A stretch of 64,000 bases of DNA from positions 20,328 through 84,327 of the forward strand of contig CANQXP010000003.1 of the NCBI GenBank assembly GCA_947627885.1. Reading direction: 5' to 3'. Position numbers and translations under genes: made by a program. The notes under the pieces were generated by a model that saw nothing but the letters and a program-made list of their open reading frames with translations, was not told the origin of the DNA and ran no database searches. The stretch's first letter is position 1; every line of letters starts with the position of its first letter. The DNA comes from an uncultured Rikenella sp. (GTDB lineage Bacteria > Bacteroidota > Bacteroidia > Bacteroidales > Rikenellaceae). Below, piece by piece: positions 54,218-62,791 of the stretch.

Positions 54218-55690
54218 TCAGTCCTGGCGGCTGTAGTTCGGAGCCTCGCGCGTGATGGTCACGTCGTGCGGATGGCTCTCCTGCATCCCAGATGAGGTGA
54301 TGCGCACGAACCTGGCGTTTTTCAGCGCCTCGATATCTTTGGCCCCGCAGTAACCCATCCCGGCCCTGAGGCCTCCGACGATCTGGTAGATCACCTCCGC
54401 CAGCTGCCCTTTGTAGGGCACCCGTGCGGCGATCCCTTCCGGAACCAGTTTCTTGATGTCGTCTTCGGCATCCTGGAAATAGCGGTCTTTGGAGCCTTTC
54501 TGCATCGCTTCCAGCGAACCCATCCCGCGGTATGACTTGAATTTACGGCCGTTGTAGATGATAGTTTCCCCCGGCGACTCTTCGACGCCTGCGAACATGG
54601 AGCCCGCCATGACACAATCGGCCCCCGCCGCAATGGCCTTCACAATGTCCCCCGTATAGCGGATCCCGCCGTCGGCGATGACCGGCACGCCGGTTCCTTT
54701 CAGGGCCGACGTCACGTCGTAAACCGCATTGAGTTGCGGCACCCCGACGCCCGCGATAATACGCGTCGTGCAAATGGAGCCCGGCCCGATGCCGACCTTC
54801 ACTCCGTCCGCCCCCGCCGCTACGAGCATCCTCGCCGCATCGGCCGTCGCGATATTTCCGACGACCACATCGAGATCCGGATATTTCGCTTTGACTTCCT
54901 TGAGCTTTTCGATCACGCCTTTCGAATGGCCGTGCGCCGTGTCGATCACGATCGCGTCCGCGCCCGCTTCGTAAAGCGCCGCCACGCGTTCCATCGTGTC
55001 GTGGGTGACCCCTACGCCCGCCGCCACGCGCAGCCGCCCCTTCGAGTCTTTCGCCGCATTGGGGTTGTCCTTGACTTTGGTGATGTCCTTATAGGTAAGG
55101 AGTCCCACCAGCTTGCCGTTTTGGTCGATGACCGGCAGCTTTTCGATCTTGTTGTTGAGCAGGATTTTGGCGGCTTCGTTCAGATCGGGGTTGTGGGTGG
55201 TGACCAGGTTCTCCTTGGTCATCACCTCGCTGATCTTTTTGGCCGCATCGGTCTGGAACCGCAGGTCGCGGTTGGTGACGATCCCGATCAGTTTGCAGTC
55301 GTCGTCGATCACAGGTATCCCGCCGATCTTGTTCTCGTGCATCAACGCTTTGGCGTCGCCCACCGTCCCGTCGGCCTTGATGGTGATCGGGTCGTAGATC
55401 ATCCCGTTCTCGGCGCGTTTCACCTTGCGCACCTGGTGCGCCTGCGCGTCGATCGGCATGTTTTTGTGGATCACGCCGATCCCGCCCTGCCGGGCGATGG
55501 CGATGGCCAGTTCGGCCTCGGTCACGGTGTCCATGGCCGCCGACACGATCGGGGTGTTGATAGGCACATTACGGGAGAATCGCGAAGCCACGGAAACTTC
55601 GCGCGGAAGGATTTCGGAGTAGGCGGGAACGAGGAGTACGTCATCGAAGGTCAGGCCTTCGGCTACGATTTTTTCATCTATGAACGACAT
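54218..55690 (-). CDS. guaB: Inosine-5'-monophosphate dehydrogenase
   Basis: Oxidises IMP to XMP with NAD+, the first committed step of GMP synthesis. 490 aa: [21 protein letters not shown] at the N-terminus; a CBS pair in the middle ([38 protein letters not shown]); the catalytic Cys loop [19 protein letters not shown]; and the flap [19 protein letters not shown] -7 box TACCTTTG (complement of 55717-55724) lies 26 bases upstream. All family residues are intact. Confidence 0.98.
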   Translation of the reverse strand: MSFIDEKIVAEGLTFDDVLLVPAYSEILPREVSVASRFSRNVPINTPIVSAAMDTVTEAELAIAIARQGGIGVIHKNMPIDAQAHQVRKVKRAENGMIYDPITIKADGTVGDAKALMHENKIGGIPVIDDDCKLIGIVTNRDLRFQTDAAKKISEVMTKENLVTTHNPDLNEAAKILLNNKIEKLPVIDQNGKLVGLLTYKDITKVKDNPNAAKDSKGRLRVAAGVGVTHDTMERVAALYEAGADAIVIDTAHGHSKGVIEKLKEVKAKYPDLDVVVGNIATADAARMLVAAGADGVKVGIGPGSICTTRIIAGVGVPQLNAVYDVTSALKGTGVPVIADGGIRYTGDIVKAIAAGADCVMAGSMFAGVEESPGETIIYNGRKFKSYRGMGSLEAMQKGSKDRYFQDAEDDIKKLVPEGIAARVPYKGQLAEVIYQIVGGLRAGMGYCGAKDIEALKNARFVRITSSGMQESHPHDVTITREAPNYSRQD

Positions 55691-55751
55691 AATGGCTACC
55701 TGTTAATAAATTTGGGCAAAGGTAATGCTTTTTCTCGAATCTGGGGGCGTT

Positions 55752-56159
55752 TCAACTGAAAAAAGGAGCGAGTTTTTCGAGCAGCGCACGTGGCGGACGG
55801 CAGGCGGTCTTGGTGTCGGCGTGCATAAAGGCCAGCGTCACAGCGCCCGTGGTGATCCGTTCGCCGTTTTCGCGGAAAACCTCGTAGTCGAATTTGATTT
55901 TCACGCCCGGCATTTCGCGCAGGGTCGTCCGTATGGTCAGCAGGTCGTCGTAATAGGCCGGATTCTTGTAGTTGACCTCTACTTTCAGCACGGGCAGCAT
56001 CACCCCGGCCGCTTCGATCTCGGCGTTGGGCAGCCCGATGTGCCGCATCAGCTCGGTGCGTCCCATATCGAAAAGTTCCACGTAGTGCGAGTGGTAAAAG
56101 AAGCCCATGCGGTCCACGTCCCCGTAGGGAACACGGAATGTCGTGTCGTGTACGATCAT
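55752..56159 (-). CDS. Acyl-CoA thioesterase, hot-dog fold (YbgC/4HBT family)
   Basis: A 135-aa single hot-dog domain that hydrolyses acyl-CoA esters. VPYGDVDRMGFFYHSHYVELFDMGR holds the catalytic Asp (DxxGxxxH form) of the YbgC family. VNYKNPAYYDDLLTIRTTL is the second strand set. It lies 61 bases upstream of guaB on the same strand and may share its transcript only weakly, as guaB has its own -7 box. Confidence 0.9.
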   Translation of the reverse strand: MIVHDTTFRVPYGDVDRMGFFYHSHYVELFDMGRTELMRHIGLPNAEIEAAGVMLPVLKVEVNYKNPAYYDDLLTIRTTLREMPGVKIKFDYEVFRENGERITTGAVTLAFMHADTKTACRPPRALLEKLAPFFS

Positions 56160-56288
56160 ATGTTTGGTTTCGGAGTGAGCGTTTCGTTCGAATAGAACAA
56201 AGATAGCGAAAATCGGCGTATCCTCACATCCGATTCCGGCTTTCGATACGTCTTATTCCTGATGTTTCATTTAAACTTAATTTTCAAG

Positions 56289-57494
56289 ATGATGATACGA
56301 AGCCTTCTTTGTTCAGCATTGGTCTTGTGCGTTTGCGGCGAAGCCGTTGCGGCGGCTAAAAAAGCGGAACGTGTCGAAGTGGCGCTGAAAAATGCCGGGG
56401 ACAGCGTGGTGGCGATTTATTATGCCGTCGGTGGCCCCATGCCCGATGACCGGGACATGAAGACATTGCCGATGCTTGACGGACGTTTTTTGCTGGATGT
56501 GCCGCAAACGGATTCGGTTTACGAAGTGCTTTTCTATCCCGTTGCAGCAACGGAACTGATGAACCTGAGAAGGCCGGGCCGCGGATGGGTGCCGGAGATC
56601 AAAGTCTGCCGTTTTTACCTCTTTCCCGGCGAGCGTGTCCGGGTCACGGGCGAGTTGAACGATTCGATGCTGGTCTGGAGTGCCGATACTCCGCTGTATG
56701 AACTGAAACAACGAGCAGAGCGGGGGGAGTTTACGGATTACAGGCTGAAGGAGTACCGGGCTGACCGGAAAGTGGAGCTTCTGTTGGGTGGCGGCGCATC
56801 GCACGATGAGTTGAGGGCGGCCTCCGAAGAGTCTAAGCGTTGGCGAAACGCCCGGCGGGCATGGGAACAGGCGTGGCTTGGAAAGCATCCGGAACAAGAG
56901 TTGGCCGGGCTCTATCTGTTGCAATCCCGGTCGGACGATCTCGATTCGCTGTATAATATGCTTGGGGAGAAAGTACGCACTGGAAGGCTGAAGCCGTTGT
57001 TGGACAGCCGTATGGCTTCGTATAATGAATACCGGGCCAATACGGCGGCCCGTGAGCAGATGAATGCCGGAAAAGAGTTGCCTGCGCCGGACTTCACGCT
57101 GCCCGACGTGCAGGGTAAACCGTTCAAACTTTCGTCTTTATACAACCGGGGCAAATACACCGTGTTGGACTTCTGGGGCATGTGGTGCGGCTGGTGTGTC
57201 AAGGGGATTCCGCTGATGAAGGAGTACTACGCGAAATACAAAGACCGGGTCGAGTTCGTCGGCCTCGACTGCAACGAGCCGGAACAGACCTGGCGCAAGG
57301 GCCTCGAAAAACACCGAATGCCCTGGATCGGGGTCTGGGCCGGAAACGACCGGAGCGTGCAGACCCAATACGGTATACAGGCTTTCCCGACCAAGGTTGT
57401 GATCGACCCGGCTGGCGTGATCGTCAAGCGTTTCGAAGGCGAAAGCGAGGAATTCTACCAGTATCTGGATTCGCTTTTCGGCGCAGCCGAGTAG
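56289..57494 (+). CDS. Exported TlpA/ResA-like thiol-disulfide protein with N-terminal DUF4369-like domain
   Basis: The signal peptide (MMIRSLLCSALVLCVCGEAVA) is followed by a DUF4369-like N-terminal part (about 25-130) and a helical middle, then a thioredoxin-fold domain opening PAPDFTLPDVQGKPFKLS. The redox motif is WGMWCGWCVKGIPLMKEYY, with cis-Pro in QAFPTKVVIDP. It probably reduces or isomerises disulfides in the periplasm; such genes are frequent in Bacteroidales. The start at 56289 gives a regular signal peptide; the ORF track's start adds 9 residues. Confidence 0.92.
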   Translation: MMIRSLLCSALVLCVCGEAVAAAKKAERVEVALKNAGDSVVAIYYAVGGPMPDDRDMKTLPMLDGRFLLDVPQTDSVYEVLFYPVAATELMNLRRPGRGWVPEIKVCRFYLFPGERVRVTGELNDSMLVWSADTPLYELKQRAERGEFTDYRLKEYRADRKVELLLGGGASHDELRAASEESKRWRNARRAWEQAWLGKHPEQELAGLYLLQSRSDDLDSLYNMLGEKVRTGRLKPLLDSRMASYNEYRANTAAREQMNAGKELPAPDFTLPDVQGKPFKLSSLYNRGKYTVLDFWGMWCGWCVKGIPLMKEYYAKYKDRVEFVGLDCNEPEQTWRKGLEKHRMPWIGVWAGNDRSVQTQYGIQAFPTKVVIDPAGVIVKRFEGESEEFYQYLDSLFGAAE

Positions 57495-57501
57495 TAAAAA
57501 A

Positions 57502-58290
57502 TCAACGGCCTATATGCTCGCGCAGCGTTTCTATCCGGGAGTAGTCGGTCAGATCCATCTGTACCGGAACCACCGCCACGTAGCCGTGCGTCAGCGCCCA
57601 CTCGTCGCTATCTTCGGCTTCGTGTTCGAAGTTGTAGAATTTGCCTGACATCCAGTAATAGTCGCGGTTGTGCGGATCGGTGCGGTGGACGAAATCCTCG
57701 CGCCAGTTCCCTTTGGTCTGGCGGCAGACTTTGATCCCTTTTATCTCCGCCAGCGGAATATCCGGGATATTGACGTTGAGGCAAAGCCCCGCCAGCCGTT
57801 CCGCGGGCATGGCCAGCACCTGGGCGATGATCTCCCGCGCATAATGCACCGATGCGGTGAAATCGGCTGCGGGCGAATGGTCGGTCAGCGAAAAGCCGAT
57901 CGACGGAATGCCGTACAAAGCCGCCTCGGTCGCCGCCCCCATAGTCCCGGAATAGATCACGCTGATATTGGCGTTGGAGCCGTGGTTGATGCCCGAGAGG
58001 ACGAGGTCCGGAATGCGGTCTTTGAATATTTCGTCGAACCCGATCTTGACGCAGTCCACCGGTGTGCCCGTGCAGGAATAGACTTCGAGCCCCGGCTCGC
58101 AGGTCACGGCGCTGACGAACAGCGGGCGGTGCATGGTGATGGAGTGGGACATCCCGGAGTAGCTCTCGTTCGGGGCCACGGCCACCACATCGCCGAATTC
58201 GGTTGCCAGTTTGATCAGGGCGGCAATGCCTGCGGCCTGTACGCCGTCGTCGTTGGTCACGAATATGAGGGGTCTTCCGGATGCTGTCAT
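57502..58290 (-). CDS. surE: 5'/3'-nucleotidase SurE
   Basis: Removes phosphate from nucleoside monophosphates in a metal-dependent way. The start MTASGRPLIFVTNDDGV puts the conserved metal-binding DDG at residues 12-14, matching the family; the earlier Met adds a polar leader over the divergent promoter. SGINHGSNANISVIYSGTM and PNESYSGMSHSITM are the other signature blocks. 262 aa. It is convergent with the TlpA-like gene and divergent from rplS. Confidence 0.96.
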   Translation of the reverse strand: MTASGRPLIFVTNDDGVQAAGIAALIKLATEFGDVVAVAPNESYSGMSHSITMHRPLFVSAVTCEPGLEVYSCTGTPVDCVKIGFDEIFKDRIPDLVLSGINHGSNANISVIYSGTMGAATEAALYGIPSIGFSLTDHSPAADFTASVHYAREIIAQVLAMPAERLAGLCLNVNIPDIPLAEIKGIKVCRQTKGNWREDFVHRTDPHNRDYYWMSGKFYNFEHEAEDSDEWALTHGYVAVVPVQMDLTDYSRIETLREHIGR

Positions 58291-58337
58291 TCTGTTCAGG
58301 TCTTTGGTATTTGGAAACACAAATTTACCCAAAATAT

Positions 58338-58368
58338 TTTGCCCGTTGTGAATTAATCGTTACTTTTG
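58338..58368 (+). promoter_or_regulatory. rplS promoter (TTTG-N19-TACTTTTG)
   Basis: TTTG at 58338-58341 and TACTTTTG at 58361-58368, separated by 19 bases: the full Bacteroidetes consensus. The leader to the ATG is about 140 bases, long enough for ribosomal-protein feedback control, which is not proven here. Confidence 0.7.
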
Positions 58369-58516
58369 CGTCGCTTTTGTGCAGGAATCTCTTATGGAGG
58401 GTGCGGGAGATAATGGGGCAGTGGCCCCGTTTGCTTTCCAGAAACGGAAAATCCCGGCGCCCGACGGAAACCGTAACATTCCGCACGTTAACCCCTTTTA
58501 GATTCGGTTCCAAACA

Positions 58517-58876
58517 ATGAACAATCTGATCGCAGTAGCCCAGGAGGCTTTCAAACAGGAGACCGCCGAAGTCCCCGCATTCAAGGCAGGTGACACCGTC
58601 ACCGTAACCATCAAGATCCGCGAAGGTAACAAAGAGCGCCTTCAGAATTTCCGTGGCGTGGTGCTTCAGCGCCGTGGCTCGGGAGCCACCGAAACCTTCA
58701 CCGTCCGCAAGATCTCCGACGGGATCGGCGTGGAGCGTATCTTCCCGGTGAACTCGCCGACCATCAGCAAGATCGAGCTGAACAAAGTCGGGGTGGTGCG
58801 CCGTGCACGCATCTTCTACCTGCGTGACCTGACCGGTAAGAAAGCGCGTATCAAAGAGAAAAAGCTGACCAAATAA
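58517..58876 (+). CDS. rplS: Ribosomal protein L19
   Basis: The 119-aa large-subunit protein at the 30S-50S interface. Family blocks are [50 protein letters not shown] and [19 protein letters not shown]. It is a single-gene transcript with its own promoter and a perfect terminator hairpin downstream. Typical genomes have rplS after trmD; here it stands alone, as in Bacteroidales. Confidence 0.98.
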   Translation: MNNLIAVAQEAFKQETAEVPAFKAGDTVTVTIKIREGNKERLQNFRGVVLQRRGSGATETFTVRKISDGIGVERIFPVNSPTISKIELNKVGVVRRARIFYLRDLTGKKARIKEKKLTK

Positions 58877-58912
58877 GTCGCTTCCTTTTCTCTTTAGGGA
58901 TACTTTTCGAAG

Positions 58913-58937
58913 GCCTTGCATATCCGATATGCAAGGC
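58913..58937 (+). terminator. rplS terminator
   Basis: GCCTTGCATATC-c-GATATGCAAGGC followed by TTTCTTTG. Confidence 0.8.
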
Positions 58938-58970
58938 TTTCTTTGTTAAGTGTTCATCCGGAATGGGCGG

Positions 58971-60413
58971 TCATTCGTTTTCGACAAAGAAACGCTCGTC
59001 GTAGTTGACCAGATAGAGCCGCTCCGTGGCCCGCGTCACCGCCGTGTAGAGCCACCGCAGCAGTTCCAGGGTCATCAATTCGTCGCCGAACAGCATCACG
59101 TCCAGAAAGATGGCCGACCATTGCCCGCCCTGCGCCTTGTGGCACGTGATCGCATAGGCGAATTTCACCTGCAAAGCGGAGTAGAATTCATCCCCAAGCA
59201 CCGCCTTGTAGCGTTTCCCCTTCTGTTTGATCTCCGCATAATCCTGTTCCACGGCCAGAAACAGGCGCGACTGCTGCTCCCGGCTCAGGGAGGGCGCGTC
59301 GCTGTGCAGCACGTCCAGCAACAGCCAGCATTCTAAGCTGTAATCGTCGTAGTCCGGGAATTCCAGCTCCGCGTAGGCGAAATGGAAACCGTATTTCTCC
59401 CGCGTTTTATAGATCCGGTGCACCCGCGCGATGTCCCCGTTGGCGATGAAGTCCATCTTTGCATTCGGGTCGCGCTCCACGTAGTGGTAATTGTTCTTGA
59501 CCACCATCAGCATATCGCCCGAACCGATCTCCTCGTCGTAGTCCAGGATCGTCCGCCTGACGCCCTGGTTGTAGTGGTTCGCCCGCTTGTTGGAGCGCGT
59601 GATGATCGCTGTTTCCGACTGTCCGTACCGCCCGTAGCAGGAGTCGATCTCGTCGATCAGTTCCCGCCCGTCGAGCCGCACTACGTCCGGGAAATCGACG
59701 CTGAACTGCGGAATGTCCGCGAATCCCGCCTCGATCATACCCCGTATCTCCGTGGCATTGTAGAGAATGCCGGAATCGCTCTGCTGGCGCACCACCTCCG
59801 ACAAGGTGAAATTCCACACCGTACCGTATTTGGCCATGTATTCCGGGCTCAAAGCCGGGGAATAGTCGTAGCCCACCGGCGGCAGCTGCGCCTGGTCGCC
59901 CACCAGGATCACTTTGTTGTTGCGTCCGAGGCGGATGTAGTCGAACATATCTTCGATCAGGTCTCCCGTGCCGAACGCCGAACCGTCGCCGCTCAGGGAC
60001 GCCGCGCGTCCCGTCAGCATCGAGGCTTCGTCGATCAGGTAGAGCGTGTCGTTGGACTTATTGAAGTTCAGGTCGAATTTGGAGCCTTCGGCTCCCCCGG
60101 CAGTCCGTTCCCGGTAGATGGTCTTGTGGATCGTATAGGCGTCGGCCCCGGCATAGCGGCTCATCACCTTGGCAGCCCGTCCGGTGGGGGCCATCAGCAC
60201 GCACGGAAGTTCCATCTGGCGCAGTGTCCGCACCAGCGCCCCGATCACGGTGGTTTTCCCCGTTCCGGCATAGCCGTTGATCAGGAAAACGGCACTTTCG
60301 TCCCCGGAGGTGAGGTATTCCGCCAGCGCGTCGATCAACTTTTTTTGCTCCGCTGTTGGTGCGAATGCAAAATTGCTGTATATTTGGGTCGCAATATGGC
60401 TGCTCAGGGACAT
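58971..60413 (-). CDS. RecD-like ATP-dependent DNA helicase/exonuclease-type AAA protein
   Basis: A 480-aa SF1B helicase with Walker A NGYAGTGKTTVIGAL, Walker B LYLIDEASML, motif III VILVGDQAQLPPVG and a UvrD-type C-terminal region ending in ITCHKAQGGQW and YTAVTRATERLYLVNYD. There is no nuclease domain. It probably works in DNA repair or replication restart, like RecD2; these short forms are common in Bacteroidales. It is divergent from the next gene, with a 71-base shared promoter region. Confidence 0.9.
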   Translation of the reverse strand: MSLSSHIATQIYSNFAFAPTAEQKKLIDALAEYLTSGDESAVFLINGYAGTGKTTVIGALVRTLRQMELPCVLMAPTGRAAKVMSRYAGADAYTIHKTIYRERTAGGAEGSKFDLNFNKSNDTLYLIDEASMLTGRAASLSGDGSAFGTGDLIEDMFDYIRLGRNNKVILVGDQAQLPPVGYDYSPALSPEYMAKYGTVWNFTLSEVVRQQSDSGILYNATEIRGMIEAGFADIPQFSVDFPDVVRLDGRELIDEIDSCYGRYGQSETAIITRSNKRANHYNQGVRRTILDYDEEIGSGDMLMVVKNNYHYVERDPNAKMDFIANGDIARVHRIYKTREKYGFHFAYAELEFPDYDDYSLECWLLLDVLHSDAPSLSREQQSRLFLAVEQDYAEIKQKGKRYKAVLGDEFYSALQVKFAYAITCHKAQGGQWSAIFLDVMLFGDELMTLELLRWLYTAVTRATERLYLVNYDERFFVENE

Positions 60414-60484
60414 GGCTTTCGGGGGTTTCAGGAGGTGGTCGGTTGCTGCTAACCGTAAACAAACTTAAAAACTAAAATCATAAG

Positions 60485-61114
60485 ATGAAAAAAATTCTTC
60501 TCCAGGTCCTTTTGCTGGCGGCGATCGTAGCATTGGTGTGGTGGCTTTATTCATTGTTCAATACGCCGCTCGAATTCGAACGCGCCCGTAAGGAACGCGA
60601 AACGAAGGTGGTCGAACGGCTCAAGGATATCCGTACGGCACAACGGGCTTTCCGCTCGAAATACCTGAAGTTCACTCCGAACTTCGACTCGCTGATCGCT
60701 TTCGTGGAGCATGACTCGCTGACTTTCGAACGGGCGATCGGATCGGAAGATGACTCGGTGGCTGTGGCTCAGGGGCTCGTGCACCGTCAGAAATTCCAGG
60801 TGGCGGTTAAGGATACCATCGAATTTTTCAGCCTGGGGGGGGATGTCAATAACCTGCGTTATATTCCGGGATCGGTGGAAGCTACCGGTTCGTTGCAGCA
60901 GTTCGCTATGGACACCGCTTCGATCGAAACCGAATCGAAAGTCGTCGTTCCGGTGTTCGAGGCCTTTGCCCAGTACCCGACTTTCCTGGGTGATCTGGAT
61001 AAACAGGAACTGATCAACTTCCGCGACTACCAGGTGAAAACCCTGAACCGCGCGGACGGCCTGAAGGTAGGTTCACTGACCGCTACCACCAACGAGGCCG
61101 GGAACTGGGAGTAG
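60485..61114 (+). CDS. Conserved membrane-anchored protein, unknown function
   Basis: A 209-aa protein with one N-terminal transmembrane anchor (VLLLAAIVALVWWLYSLF) and a soluble part: ERLKDIRTAQRAFRSKYLKF, a repeat-like region (RYIPGSVEATGSLQQFAMD) and DGLKVGSLTATTNEAGNWE at the end. I recall such proteins as widespread in Bacteroidales upstream of DUF3822-rsmD but know no function. DUF3822 follows after 59 bases in the same direction, so the three genes probably form one operon. Confidence 0.8.
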   Translation: MKKILLQVLLLAAIVALVWWLYSLFNTPLEFERARKERETKVVERLKDIRTAQRAFRSKYLKFTPNFDSLIAFVEHDSLTFERAIGSEDDSVAVAQGLVHRQKFQVAVKDTIEFFSLGGDVNNLRYIPGSVEATGSLQQFAMDTASIETESKVVVPVFEAFAQYPTFLGDLDKQELINFRDYQVKTLNRADGLKVGSLTATTNEAGNWE

Positions 61115-61173
61115 GTACGGGAGCCTGCGAGGTTGCGATCCCCCCCTTCCGAAACTTTAGATATTCAGGAACA

Positions 61174-61914
61174 ATGCAGGAAGTAACCCGGCATTATCTA
61201 AGGAGCAGAGAATTATCCATTCAGGTCGGTCTGAATGGATTTTCTTTTGTCGTGTTCGACATCTCGCCCGCCATGGGCGGGGAGGCGATCCTGCGTTCCG
61301 TGGCCTACCGTGACACGGATATGGCGTCGATCCTGGCGAGGGAACCGATGCTGACCGCCGCAGCCCCGCCGTTGGATAGGGTTTTCGTGGGATGCTCGAC
61401 GGATAACGTTCTGCTGATTCCGCAGCCCCTGTTTGAGCCGGAAAGAGCGGAACAGTACCTGAAGGCGGCTAATATGTTCGTGCCGGGGATGACGACGCTG
61501 TCGAACAACCTGCTTTCGGGGCAGGCCGCCGCAGTTTGGCAGGCGGATGCGGGATTGGTGGCAGGCCTGATGCAGTTGTATCCCGGCGCCCTCTTTTACC
61601 ACCCTCTATTACTGGAGGTGGATGCGGTGCAGGCCAACCAGGTGCATGCGGTACTGGACGGTGACCTGGTTCACCTGACCATCTACCATACCGGCCTGTA
61701 TGCCGCTGAAACGCTGCGGGCGGACACTCCGGAAGAGTTACTCTATTATATACAGAAACTGGTCAAGCACGACGGATTCACCTCTTACCGGCTGCTCCTG
61801 ACGGGGGAAGGGGCGGAGCAACTGCGGGGATTTTTCATGCGGTATTTCAGCGAAGTGGACGCCCGCGAGATCAGGTTTTACAATCATCAACGAATCAGGG
61901 AGATATGCGTATAG
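61174..61914 (+). CDS. DUF3822 family protein
   Basis: A 246-aa protein, start MQEVTRHYLRSRELSIQ, with FVVFDISPAMGGEAILRS, GALFYHPLLLEVDAVQANQ and LLYYIQKLVKHDGF. DUF3822 proteins resemble actin-like/ASKHA folds and are found upstream of rsmD in many Bacteroidetes; the role is unknown. Its stop overlaps the rsmD start (ATGCGTATAG), so translation is coupled. Confidence 0.9.
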   Translation: MQEVTRHYLRSRELSIQVGLNGFSFVVFDISPAMGGEAILRSVAYRDTDMASILAREPMLTAAAPPLDRVFVGCSTDNVLLIPQPLFEPERAEQYLKAANMFVPGMTTLSNNLLSGQAAAVWQADAGLVAGLMQLYPGALFYHPLLLEVDAVQANQVHAVLDGDLVHLTIYHTGLYAAETLRADTPEELLYYIQKLVKHDGFTSYRLLLTGEGAEQLRGFFMRYFSEVDAREIRFYNHQRIREICV

Positions 61915-62450
61915 TAGGAGGTGCCCGCAAGCGTCGGCAGATCATTCCGCCGCGCAATTTCAGGGCCCGGCCGACGACCGATTTCGCCAAGGAAAACCTG
62001 TTCAATGTGCTCCAGAACCTGTACGATCTGGAGGAGGTGGAGGTTTTGGATCTGTTCTCCGGGACCGGCTCGATCAGTTATGAATTTGCGTCGCGCGGGG
62101 CGAAGCGGGTGGTATCGGTCGAAATGAACCCGCTGCACCAGCGCTTTATCGCGGCGACGGCCAAGGAGCTCGGCTTCGGACAGGTGCAGAGCGTCAAGAC
62201 CAATGTCTTCGTCTACCTCAAGAGCATGGCGGGAGCTGAGGCTTTCGATATCGTCTTTGCCGATCCGCCGTATGACATGGACGGGGTGGAGACATTGCCG
62301 GGGCTTGTTTTCGAGGGGGGATTTGTGCGGGACGATGGGATTTTTATTCTGGAGCATTCGGCGGAGAAAGATTTTTCGGGATTCCCAAATTTTTATGAAC
62401 GAAGAAGTTACGGAAGCGTGCAATTCTCGTTCTTCAAAAAAGAGGAATAA
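61905..62450 (+). CDS. rsmD: 16S rRNA (guanine(966)-N(2))-methyltransferase
   Basis: Methylates G966 of 16S rRNA using SAM during 30S assembly. 181 aa: the start MRIVGGARKRRQIIPP, RPTTDFAKENLFNVLQNL is the family's N-terminal signature, the SAM motif is LDLFSGTGSISYEFASRG, and the catalytic IVFADPPYDMDGVETL carries the DPPY motif. It overlaps DUF3822 by 10 bases. Confidence 0.96.
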   Translation: MRIVGGARKRRQIIPPRNFRARPTTDFAKENLFNVLQNLYDLEEVEVLDLFSGTGSISYEFASRGAKRVVSVEMNPLHQRFIAATAKELGFGQVQSVKTNVFVYLKSMAGAEAFDIVFADPPYDMDGVETLPGLVFEGGFVRDDGIFILEHSAEKDFSGFPNFYERRSYGSVQFSFFKKEE

Positions 62451-62464
62451 AAACGGTATCGCGG

Positions 62465-62495
62465 TTTGCAGAATCCGGAGATTTGGTTACCTTTG
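62465..62495 (+). promoter_or_regulatory. tRNA-Asp promoter (TTTG-N19-TACCTTTG)
   Basis: TTTG at 62465-62468 and TACCTTTG at 62488-62495 with a 19-base spacer, about 20 bases before the mature tRNA. It lies right after rsmD and also ends that operon. Confidence 0.65.
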
Positions 62496-62515
62496 CACTG
62501 CAATCGAAAAAAACT

Positions 62516-62589
62516 GGTGCGGTAGTTCAGCTGGTTAGAATACCTGCCTGTCACGCAGGGGGTCGCGAGTTCGAGTCTCGTCCGCACCG
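62516..62589 (+). tRNA. tRNA-Asp (anticodon GUC)
   Basis: GGTGCGG ... CCGCACC with discriminator G, D-arm TTCAGCTGGTTAGAA, anticodon loop CTGTCAC (GUC), and GTTCGAGTC T-loop. 74 nt, no encoded CCA. Confidence 0.97.
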
Positions 62590-62599
62590 CAGTGATCGA

Positions 62600-62623
62600 A
62601 GCGTTTACGATTCCGTAAACGCT
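62600..62623 (+). terminator. tRNA-Asp terminator
   Basis: AGCGTTTACG-attc-CGTAAACGCT followed by T6G. Confidence 0.85.
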
Positions 62624-62778
62624 TTTTTTGTATCCCGTTTTATCCCCGTGAACCGTAGTCCCGGCAAGATGTCCGGTAGTTCTAACGATTTCTTTCTCAA
62701 GGATTAAGATCGAAAAAATATCTGTAATACGGGTAATATTATCCGTAATTTATGTAATTTGCCGAAAGTTCAGAGGGG

Positions 62779-62786
62779 TATCTTTG
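62779..62786 (+). promoter_or_regulatory. -7 box TATCTTTG directly before the TonB receptor start
   Basis: TATCTTTG ends 5 bases before the ATG, with TTTG at 62758-62761 as a possible -33. The transcript may be leaderless. Confidence 0.5.
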
Positions 62787-62791
62787 TAACG